Shown: piece by piece, positions 23,183 through 29,705 of the stretch
Position numbering within the stretch: position 1 is the stretch's first letter
Layout: each line of letters begins with the position of its first letter
Assembly (NCBI GenBank): GCA_900770225.1
Contig: CAAGJU010000024.1
Span: 1-29,705, forward strand
Direction of reading: 5' to 3'
Source of the DNA: Lachnospiraceae bacterium
GTDB taxonomy: Bacteria > Bacillota > Clostridia > Lachnospirales > Lachnospiraceae
DNA length: 29,705 nt
Translations under genes and position numbers: made by a program
The notes under the pieces: model-generated
Databases searched by the model: none
Told to the model about the DNA's origin: nothing
Seen by the model: only the letters and a program-made list of their open reading frames with translations

Positions 23183-25693
23183 ATGGATTTCAGCAGACAG
23201 GGAATACAGAAGGAAAAGAACGCGTCACGTTCTTCTGCGACGAGGGCGGCAAACCGCGCCGCTGTAACAGTTCTCCGCGTCGTACTCTACATCCTCATCG
23301 CTGCGACCGTTTTCATCATCTTCATGGGGATGGGTGCATACCAGGGTATTATCGCGGACACTCCGGATATCACCGATGCGAACATCATGCCTCTCGGCAC
23401 GGCATCTTTCGTCTATGACGCGGACGGAAATGAGGTTCAGAAGCTCAGCACCGTCGAGGGCAACCGTGTGACGGTCAGTCTGGATGACATTCCGGTGAAC
23501 ATGCAGCATGCGATCGTGGCCATCGAGGACTCACGTTTCTACGAGCACAACGGCGTCGATCCTCACGGTATGATCCGTGCGATCCTCGTCGCACTCTCTT
23601 CCAATTTTGAGGAGTCCGAGGGTGCCAGTACGATCACGCAGCAGCTTCTGAAAAATAATGTATTTACCAACTGGATGAATGAGAGCCGGATCGGCAGGCT
23701 CAAGCGAAAACTTCAGGAGCAGTATCTGGCGGTCCAGCTGGAAAAATCTCTCCGGGATGCCGGTCAGGATCCGAAGGCCGTCATTCTGGAAAATTACCTG
23801 AACACGGTCAACTTCGGCTCCGGTGCTTATGGTGTGCAGACAGCCGCACAGACATATTTCGGAAAAGACGCCAAGGATCTGACGCTCTCTGAGTGCGCCG
23901 TACTGGCAGCGATCCCCCAGAACCCGAGTCAGTATAATCCTAAGGTCTATCCGGAAGAAAACGCCAAACGAATGAAGGTCGTCCTCAAATACATGCTCAA
24001 TCAGGACTATATCACGGAGGACGAATATAACGAGGCGCTCCAGGATGACGTGTATTCGCGCATCAAGGACACCGATGACAGCAGCACATCGACCGAACAG
24101 GATATCTATTCCTACTTTGTCGATGAGGTGATCGCTCAGGTTCAGAACGATCTGATGACGCAGAAGGGTTATTCAGAGTCGGAAGCATACAACGCGATCT
24201 ATAATGGCGGACTCCGGATCTATACGACCGAGGATCCAGATATCCAGCAGATTCTGGAAGAGGAATTTGCCAACGAGGCAAACTTCCCGGCCAATGTCCA
24301 GCTTAGCCTTGACTGGGCTCTCACGGTAGACAAAGCCGATGGCGAGCGGGTCAACTACAGCGTGCAGAACCTTCAGACGTATTTCCAGGAAAATACAGAT
24401 CCGAATTTCGACCTTTATTTTTCTTCCGAAGATGAAGCGCAGTCCTACATTGATCAGTACAAGGCGCAGGTTGTGGGATCCGGCGATACCATAGTGGCGG
24501 AGCGTACTTCCTTTGTTCCGGAACCGCAGGCCTGCATGACGGTGATCAACCAGAGCACCGGCTACGTGGTCGGCATTGTCGGGGGACGCGGTGAAAAACA
24601 GGGTTCGCTGACGCTCGACCGTGCCACAGATTCACTCCGTCAGCCGGAGGGAACTCTGCGTATCCTGTCAACCTACGGACCCGCCATTCAGGAGGGCGAT
24701 GTCACACTGGCCACAAAGGAGTCAACAACCGTTGCCGCCGGCAGTGACAGCGATGATAATTCACATGCCACTACGCTCACCAATATCAACATGAACGTCC
24801 GCAGCGCCATTCTCCAGGGCAGCAGCGCCATCGCTACAACGGTCCTTCAGCAGGTTACGCCGGAAACAGGGCTGAATTATCTGAAGAGGCTCGGCTTCAC
24901 GAATCTGAACGAGGACAAGGACGCTTCCTCCAATCTCGCGACCGGAAGTACCACAAACGGCGTGACCAATCTGGAACTGACAGCGGCATATGCGGCGATC
25001 GCGAACAAGGGGACCTACAACAAGCCGGTATTCTACACCAAGGTGCTGGATACAGCCGGCAACACCGTTCTGGAAAACAAGGCAATGCCCGTCTCCGTGT
25101 TCGATGAATCGACCAGTTATCTCCTCACCAGCGCGATGCAGGAAGAGATCGCTTCCGACGGTGCTACGGGACCCGCATTCCGCCTGGAGCGCTCGGATAT
25201 CGACGTCGCCGGTCAGACCGGTACAACGGAAAGTGATATTGATCTGCAGTTTGCAGGCTTTACACCTTATTACACAGCCGGTATCTGGTGCGGATATGAT
25301 TCCAACGAATCTCTTACAGACGATGAGAAATCCTATATCGCCACGCTCTGGACCAGTGTTATGAACCGGATCGATGCGGATAAGGACGCCAAAACATTCG
25401 AGGTGCCCTCGACCGTAGAAACGCTCTCCATATGCTCTGACTCTGGTCTGCTCGCCGGTGTCGGATGCACGCCGAAGACCGAGGTCTTCTCGATCGCCAA
25501 TGCGCCGACCGAAACCTGTACCGAGCATAAGCCTACGCCCACACCGACGCCGAAGGCAACGGCTACACCTTCGCCTACGGCAGCAGCCGATAATACACAG
25601 GACGCAACGCAGGGTGAGAATACGGATGCAGGCCAGACCGGAGACCAGACACAGACAGCCGATAACGGTGCTGCCGCCGCAACGGGCGGCTGA
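23183..25693 (+). CDS. Class A penicillin-binding protein with altered transpeptidase active site
   Basis: A membrane-anchored cell-wall polymerase of 836 residues. One membrane helix (about 28-52) is followed by a GT51 glycosyltransferase domain with catalytic E115 (IEDSRFYEHNG), GASTITQQL and E179 in KLQEQYLAVQLE; all are intact. The transpeptidase domain (about 400-740) is recognisable, but GTLR (490-493) stands where SxxK belongs (RQP.GT.....STY context), GSS (546-548) where SxN belongs, and QTG (678-680) where KTG belongs. The serine nucleophile and both lysines are therefore missing. A Thr/Pro/Ala/Gln tail follows. The ATG at 23183 is chosen because AGGAGG lies upstream and it gives a standard cytoplasmic start. 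Expected role: glycan polymerisation without cross-linking, or a scaffold. Confidence 0.93.
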   Translation: MDFSRQGIQKEKNASRSSATRAANRAAVTVLRVVLYILIAATVFIIFMGMGAYQGIIADTPDITDANIMPLGTASFVYDADGNEVQKLSTVEGNRVTVSLDDIPVNMQHAIVAIEDSRFYEHNGVDPHGMIRAILVALSSNFEESEGASTITQQLLKNNVFTNWMNESRIGRLKRKLQEQYLAVQLEKSLRDAGQDPKAVILENYLNTVNFGSGAYGVQTAAQTYFGKDAKDLTLSECAVLAAIPQNPSQYNPKVYPEENAKRMKVVLKYMLNQDYITEDEYNEALQDDVYSRIKDTDDSSTSTEQDIYSYFVDEVIAQVQNDLMTQKGYSESEAYNAIYNGGLRIYTTEDPDIQQILEEEFANEANFPANVQLSLDWALTVDKADGERVNYSVQNLQTYFQENTDPNFDLYFSSEDEAQSYIDQYKAQVVGSGDTIVAERTSFVPEPQACMTVINQSTGYVVGIVGGRGEKQGSLTLDRATDSLRQPEGTLRILSTYGPAIQEGDVTLATKESTTVAAGSDSDDNSHATTLTNINMNVRSAILQGSSAIATTVLQQVTPETGLNYLKRLGFTNLNEDKDASSNLATGSTTNGVTNLELTAAYAAIANKGTYNKPVFYTKVLDTAGNTVLENKAMPVSVFDESTSYLLTSAMQEEIASDGATGPAFRLERSDIDVAGQTGTTESDIDLQFAGFTPYYTAGIWCGYDSNESLTDDEKSYIATLWTSVMNRIDADKDAKTFEVPSTVETLSICSDSGLLAGVGCTPKTEVFSIANAPTETCTEHKPTPTPTPKATATPSPTAAADNTQDATQGENTDAGQTGDQTQTADNGAAAATGG

Positions 25694-25714
25694 GAACAAT
25701 AATGTACATACAGC

Positions 25715-25751
25715 GAGGCCTCCGGGATCATCAGTTGATCCCGGAGGCCTC
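25715..25751. terminator. Perfect 16-base-pair hairpin between PBP and UPF0340 genes
   Basis: GAGGCCTCCGGGATCA (25715-25730), loop TCAGT, then the exact inverse (25736-25751). It lies between convergent genes and probably ends transcription from both sides, although the following T-run is short. Confidence 0.8.
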
Positions 25752-25779
25752 CTTCATTCCTGCCATGTATTATCAGCCG

Positions 25780-26397
25780 TCAGAGAAGCTGCTCATCATA
25801 GATCGCGCGGATACCGCCCGTATACTTCACGCGGTGACGCGCACAGATGATCGGTGCCTGTCCGATCTTACGCAGTGAAATTCGCATGGGTACGACAACC
25901 GGATGAATGTGCATACCGATCAGCGTGCCGCCGATGTCGATGCCCGCATCCGCTTTTGCCCGGAGATCCTCGACGAGAACCGGATCCGTCAGCCGCTGAT
26001 AGGCCACTGTTGCAAAAGCACCGCCGGCATGATTCGGCTGCGGAATGGCATTGACCTGTTCCAGATCCCAGCGCTCCATCACCTTACGCTCCACGACCAA
26101 CGCTCTGTTCAGGTGCTCACAGCACTGTGCAGCCAGGTAAATATCGCGCTCCGACAGCGCCTTCTGCACGCCGTCATAGATGTGTCCTGCCACATCCACA
26201 TTTGTCGCCGTACCGATTCTCTCACCCAGCACTTCACTCGAAGAACAACCCACTACAAAAAGTGCACCCGGTTTCAGATGCGCCGTGTCGCAGATCTCTG
26301 CCACCGCCTGATAACTCTCACGACTGATCTGCTCCATCATCTGTTCATCCGCAGCAGCATCCTGCTCTTCCGTTTTCTGTTCTTCCATGATACTCAT
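25780..26397 (-). CDS. UPF0340 (YwlG/DUF436, TIGR01440) family protein
   Basis: A protein of 205 residues from a conserved family of unknown function. Hallmarks are ALFVVGCSSSEVLGERIGTATNVDVA, AAQCCEHLNRALVVER and GIDIGGTLIGMHIHPVVVPMR. The first 25 residues are acidic and variable. AAGGG lies six bases before the ATG at 26397; a GTG one codon earlier is possible. It follows hprK by 17 bases and is the third gene of the uvrC-hprK operon. Confidence 0.92.
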   Translation of the reverse strand: MSIMEEQKTEEQDAAADEQMMEQISRESYQAVAEICDTAHLKPGALFVVGCSSSEVLGERIGTATNVDVAGHIYDGVQKALSERDIYLAAQCCEHLNRALVVERKVMERWDLEQVNAIPQPNHAGGAFATVAYQRLTDPVLVEDLRAKADAGIDIGGTLIGMHIHPVVVPMRISLRKIGQAPIICARHRVKYTGGIRAIYDEQLL

Positions 26398-26414
26398 CAC
26401 GATCCCTTCTGTTC

Positions 26415-27356
26415 TCAGCGGTCCTGTCTCTTCTTGGCGAGATTCTCCTGCACTCTCTTGTAGAGCTCCTGCGCCGCATTGTAACCCATCTTCTTCTGAC
26501 GGTGGTTGACAGCTGCCGTCTCAACGATGACGGCCAGATTACGGCCGGGCCGGATCGGAAGCGAGTGACAGACAACCTTGATGCCGAGGAACTCCGTGTA
26601 CTCCTCCTCAAGGCCGAGTCTGTCGTAAACCTTGTCCTTGTTCCACTCCTCCAGTTTGATCACAAGATCGATCTTGTGCGTATCCTCGACGCTCTCAACA
26701 CCGAAGAGGGTCTTTACATCGATAATGCCGATGCCGCGCAGCTCAATAAAATGTCGTGTGATATCCGGCGATGTGCCGATAAGAGACACATCACTCACGC
26801 GGCTGATCTCAACAACATCGTCCGTGATCAGACGGTGTCCCCTCTTGATCAGCTCCAGCGCCGCCTCGGATTTTCCGATGCCGCTCTCACCCATGATCAG
26901 CACGCCCTCGCCGTATACATCGACCAGCACGCCGTGGACAGAGATCGTCGGTGCGAGCTGAACGTTCATCCACCGGATGATCTCCGCTGTAAAAGCAGAC
27001 GTCGTTTTTTCCGTGCTGAACGCCGGCACCTGATATTTCCTCGCCAGTTCCAGAATGATCGGTCCCGGCTCCATGGACGTTGTAAAGATCACGCAGGGCA
27101 CACCCTGTGACACGAAAGCCTCAAACGATTTTCTCTTGGTCTCATCGTCCATATGCTGCAGATAGGAAAATTCCACGAATCCGATGATCTGCACGCGCTC
27201 ATGTGCAAAATGCTCAAAATATCCCGTCAGCTGAAGCGCCGGCCGGTTGATCTCCGGAACAGTGATCTTATTCACCGTCAGATCGACGTCAGGCGTCAGA
27301 TTTTTCAGGTCCATATCCCGTTCCAGCTTCTCCAGCGTAATAAATTTCCCGCTCAT
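26415..27356 (-). CDS. hprK: HPr kinase/phosphorylase
   Basis: A 313-residue enzyme that phosphorylates and dephosphorylates HPr at Ser46, the central switch of carbon catabolite control in Bacillota. The N-terminal domain is at about 1-130. The C-terminal kinase domain has H141 (SVHGVLVDVYG), Walker A GESGIGKS (156-163) with K162, the following ITDDVV, and the family signature IELRGIGIIDVKTLFG. The ATG overlaps the uvrC stop (ATGA), so the genes are coupled. It starts with AGAAAGAAG upstream. This implies CcpA-type carbon control in the organism, relevant to the sugar importer in this window. Confidence 0.96.
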   Translation of the reverse strand: MSGKFITLEKLERDMDLKNLTPDVDLTVNKITVPEINRPALQLTGYFEHFAHERVQIIGFVEFSYLQHMDDETKRKSFEAFVSQGVPCVIFTTSMEPGPIILELARKYQVPAFSTEKTTSAFTAEIIRWMNVQLAPTISVHGVLVDVYGEGVLIMGESGIGKSEAALELIKRGHRLITDDVVEISRVSDVSLIGTSPDITRHFIELRGIGIIDVKTLFGVESVEDTHKIDLVIKLEEWNKDKVYDRLGLEEEYTEFLGIKVVCHSLPIRPGRNLAVIVETAAVNHRQKKMGYNAAQELYKRVQENLAKKRQDR

Positions 27357-29341
27357 TCTTCTTTCTGCTGCCCCCTTGTATGAAAGAAATCATAGACGCT
27401 CTGAGCCGACCTTCGGTCAAACTCCGGTATACCGGCCAGTTCGTCCACGTCTGCCTTCCGGATCGCATCCAGATCCGGATATCGGCTGATCAGCGCCGCC
27501 TTGCGTTTTTTCCCGACATTCGGTATATCATCCAGTACCGAATGCACCTGCTCCTGCCCCCGCAGCAGCCGGTGATAGGTGATGGCAAACCGGTGTGTCT
27601 CATCCTGAATTCTCGTAATCAGTCGGAATCCCTCGGAATCCGTACGGATCGGAATCTCCAGATTATTATAATACAAACCTCTCGTTCTGTGATGATCATC
27701 TTTTACCATTCCCGCCACGGGAATCGGCAGATGCATCGATTCCAGGACCCTGAGAGCGATGTTTACCTGTCCCTTGCCGCCATCCATCAGGATCAGATCA
27801 GGCAGGCGGTCAAAACCGGCGTCTTCATTCACACCGCGCCGGAACCTCCTTGTCAGCACTTCCTCCATGCTCGCGTAATCATTCGGTCCCTCGACGGATT
27901 TGATGCGGAACTTCCGGTAATCCGACTTCTTCGGCCGTCCCATCTCATAGACGACCATCGAGCCGACGGACTGGTATCCGCTCGTGTTCGAGATATCATA
28001 GGATTCAATCCGTTCCGGCGGCTTCATACCGAGCCATGTGCCGATCTCTCCGATGGCGCCGGTTGTTTTTTCCGCGTCCCGGCGCAGCTTTTCCCTGTTC
28101 TGTGACAGAATGAGCTCCGCGTTCCGCTGTGCCAGACTGACGAGCTTCTCCTTCATACCCTTCTGCGGCACCAGAATGCGAACCTTCATGCCCTTCACAT
28201 TCTTTTTCTGTGTGAGCCAGGCCTCCAGAAGCTCCGGTTCATCCACAGCTTCCGACAGCATCAGGCTGTGCGGGATAAAGGGCGTTCCGGCATAATACTG
28301 CTGGATAAAGCTCTCCATGACGCCTCTCTTTGTCTGCCCGTCTGCCACCTTCAGGTAAAAATGATCGCGTCCGATCAGTTTCCCGTCTCTGACGAAAAAT
28401 ACCTGCGCGATGGCGTCTGCCCCCTCCGTCGCCAGCGCAATGACATCCGTATCATCCCCGCTGCCGCCGGACATCTTCTGCTTTTCACTGATCTTGCGCA
28501 CCGTTGCGATCAGATCGCGGTAAGAAGCGGCGCTCTCGAAATTCAGCTCCTCCGACGCTTTGTTCATCCGCTCCGTCAGATCCCGGATCACCTCTTCCGT
28601 GTGCCCGTCCAGAAACCTCTCGGCCTCCTTTACTTTTGCCCGGTAATCCTCCATCGAAATGAGTCCGGCGCAGGGCGCATCGCACTGATGGATCTGGTAA
28701 TAAAGGCACGGGCGCTCCTTTCCGATATCTTCTGGAAGCCTCCTGTTGCAGGTCCGGATCCTGTACAGACTGCGGATCAGCTCAATAGCCTCCTTCGCCG
28801 CGCCCGCATCCGGATAGGGGCCGAAATATCTCGCCCTGTCCTTGCTCATATGATGGCGGTACCGTATCTTCGGATAATCCTCCTGCGTCGTAATGCAGAT
28901 AAACGGATACGCCTTGTCATCCATCAGCTGGGTATTGTATTTGGGCCGGTATTCCTTGATGAGGTTGCACTCGAGCACGAGCGCCTCAACCTCGGAATCC
29001 GTCTGGATCGTCTCAAATCTCGTGACCTGGGGCGTCATGGTATAGATCTTCAGCCGCTTGTTCCTGCTGTTGGAAAAATACTGGCGAACCCTGTTCCGGA
29101 GCTTTACAGCCTTTCCCACGTACAGGACCTCGTCATTCAGCCCGTGCATGATATAGACGCCCGGCGACTGCGGCAGCCGGTCGAGCTCCGCACGGATATC
29201 GAAGCCATGCTCCTCCGCCACCGTATTGACGGAAGGGTCGATGTCGCGGTGCTTCTCCGGTTTCTCTTGTTTCTCCTGCTTCTCAGGCTTATTGGAATCC
29301 TTATATTCAGTTTTCTCTGCGCCTTTTACCTCTGTCTGCAT
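27353..29341 (-). CDS. uvrC: Excinuclease ABC subunit C
   Basis: The nuclease of nucleotide-excision repair, 662 residues, cutting on both sides of a lesion marked by UvrA/UvrB. The GIY-YIG domain (GVYIMHGLNDEVLYVGKAVKLRNRV) starts at about 60. The cysteine cluster (CNRR...CLYYQ..QCDAPC), the UVR motif (ELNFESAASYRDLI), the RNase H-like domain (ESYDISNTSG, LPDLILMDGGKGQVN) and the C-terminal helix-hairpin-helix (IPNVGKKRKAALI, LAGIPEFD) follow. The first 50 residues are a charged Glu/Lys/Pro extension (KPEKQEKQEKPEKH) absent from typical UvrC. It leads the uvrC-hprK-UPF0340 operon; a weak AGG lies ahead of the ATG. Confidence 0.96.
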   Translation of the reverse strand: MQTEVKGAEKTEYKDSNKPEKQEKQEKPEKHRDIDPSVNTVAEEHGFDIRAELDRLPQSPGVYIMHGLNDEVLYVGKAVKLRNRVRQYFSNSRNKRLKIYTMTPQVTRFETIQTDSEVEALVLECNLIKEYRPKYNTQLMDDKAYPFICITTQEDYPKIRYRHHMSKDRARYFGPYPDAGAAKEAIELIRSLYRIRTCNRRLPEDIGKERPCLYYQIHQCDAPCAGLISMEDYRAKVKEAERFLDGHTEEVIRDLTERMNKASEELNFESAASYRDLIATVRKISEKQKMSGGSGDDTDVIALATEGADAIAQVFFVRDGKLIGRDHFYLKVADGQTKRGVMESFIQQYYAGTPFIPHSLMLSEAVDEPELLEAWLTQKKNVKGMKVRILVPQKGMKEKLVSLAQRNAELILSQNREKLRRDAEKTTGAIGEIGTWLGMKPPERIESYDISNTSGYQSVGSMVVYEMGRPKKSDYRKFRIKSVEGPNDYASMEEVLTRRFRRGVNEDAGFDRLPDLILMDGGKGQVNIALRVLESMHLPIPVAGMVKDDHHRTRGLYYNNLEIPIRTDSEGFRLITRIQDETHRFAITYHRLLRGQEQVHSVLDDIPNVGKKRKAALISRYPDLDAIRKADVDELAGIPEFDRRSAQSVYDFFHTRGQQKEE

Positions 29342-29593
29342 ACCTGTATTTCCTGATTTATATAACCATCTTCCAAATGATGAAGTCCATCGACTGCAGA
29401 ATTGTGATTTCAGTTCACACTAATTTGCCTTCCATAATATTCCAGAACATCTGTATCTCTGGACATCCCGCTGAAAGCAAATCAGGTTATCTGATCTTTA
29501 AATAGAACAACAGCGCCGCAGAGCACACCCTCCGCTGTCCATGGCAGCGCAGGATGGCTGACCTGCTGGCGCTGTATCATCACTCTAAGTCAT
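29342..29593. other. Upstream region of uvrC
   Basis: No gene seen. An inverted repeat ACAGCGCC (29510-29517) / GGCGCTGT (29568-29575) encloses further GC-rich sequence including GCAG/CTGC pairs. On the minus strand it is followed by a T-rich stretch, so it may end an upstream minus-strand transcript. I could not place a confident -35/-10 pair for uvrC. Confidence 0.45.
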
Positions 29594-29705
29594 AACCACC
29601 ACTTCAAGTGGTGGTTTGGAATAACGCCCCATAGGGCTATAATACTGTTCGCCTAAAAAGGCGGGCATTGCGAACGCTGTTACTGGCAGCCGCTATAAGC
29701 GGCTC
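29594..29705. mobile_element. Possible IS200/IS605-type element end (cut by the window edge)
   Basis: A chain of short perfect hairpins. ACCACCACTT-C-AAGTGGTGGT is a 21-base palindrome (29595-29615). GCCC-CATA-GGGC is at 29626-29637. GTTCGC/GCGAAC (29647-29652, 29670-29675) encloses CGCC/GGCG. GCCGCT-ATA-AGCGGC is at 29689-29703. Subterminal imperfect hairpins and guide-RNA-like scaffolds of this kind occur at the ends of IS200/IS605 elements carrying tnpA or tnpB. No transposase reading frame is inside the window, so this remains a candidate. It could instead be another structured repeat of this genome. Confidence 0.5.

Noticed and set aside
23183..25693. PBP gene as a pseudogene
   Set aside because: The frame is intact over 836 codons with promoter and ribosome site, and the glycosyltransferase residues are kept; only the transpeptidase motifs differ.
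24761..25699. Minus-strand open frame of 312 codons opposite the PBP gene
   Set aside because: Antisense to a certain gene, Arg/Cys/Gly-rich, no ribosome site.
28268..29356. Long plus-strand open frame of 362 codons opposite uvrC
   Set aside because: It is the antisense shadow of a clear UvrC gene; the composition (Leu/Arg/His-rich) is typical of a shadow and there is no good start.

Overview
The window looks like chromosome of a Bacillota, class Clostridia, most likely Lachnospiraceae. The reasons are the HPr kinase gene coupled to uvrC, the Ser/Ala-rich linker behind the lipobox of the sugar-binding lipoprotein, SLH-anchored surface proteins, AGGAGG-type ribosome sites with some GTG and TTG starts, and near-balanced base composition. 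No species can be named from the sequence alone.

Layout. (1) 1-6480, cell surface: an OmpR-type response regulator and its histidine kinase (+), a convergent gene for an SLH-anchored protein with three Ltp-type repeats (-), and a large beta-helix lipoprotein (+). (2) 6656-14517, sugar uptake: galM, then a four-gene ABC importer on the minus strand (permease, double ATPase, second permease, binding lipoprotein), and a divergent-end LacI-type regulator. Good promoters with matching palindromic operators just after the -10 boxes lie in front of both the importer and the regulator. Two different permeases plus a fused ATPase is the galactofuranose/fructose importer layout (YtfQRT-YjfF, FruEKFG). 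(3) 14933-19153: acylphosphatase, Na/Pi cotransporter with PhoU domain, an unrecognised 385-residue protein and a small membrane protein. (4) 19287-22815: rimI, tsaB and tsaE (tRNA t6A synthesis and ribosomal protein acetylation; tsaD is absent), a cyclophilin, and a YigZ/IMPACT protein. (5) 23183-29341: a class A penicillin-binding protein, then the uvrC-hprK-UPF0340 operon. (6) From about 29590 the right edge carries a run of perfect hairpins resembling an IS200/IS605-type end.

The most unusual points are these. The class A PBP keeps its glycosyltransferase motifs, but all three transpeptidase motifs are altered (SxxK to GTLR, SxN to GSS, KTG to QTG). Several intergenic spacers hold large multi-hairpin elements of about 60-180 bases; some share a border motif or hairpin, with compensatory base changes between copies. 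One of these sits inside the ABC operon just ahead of a separate promoter for the binding-protein gene. The SLH/Ltp protein combines cell-wall anchoring with a repeat known from phage superinfection exclusion.

Coordinates were read by eye from the sequence. Family assignments rest on motif recognition; no database search was run.
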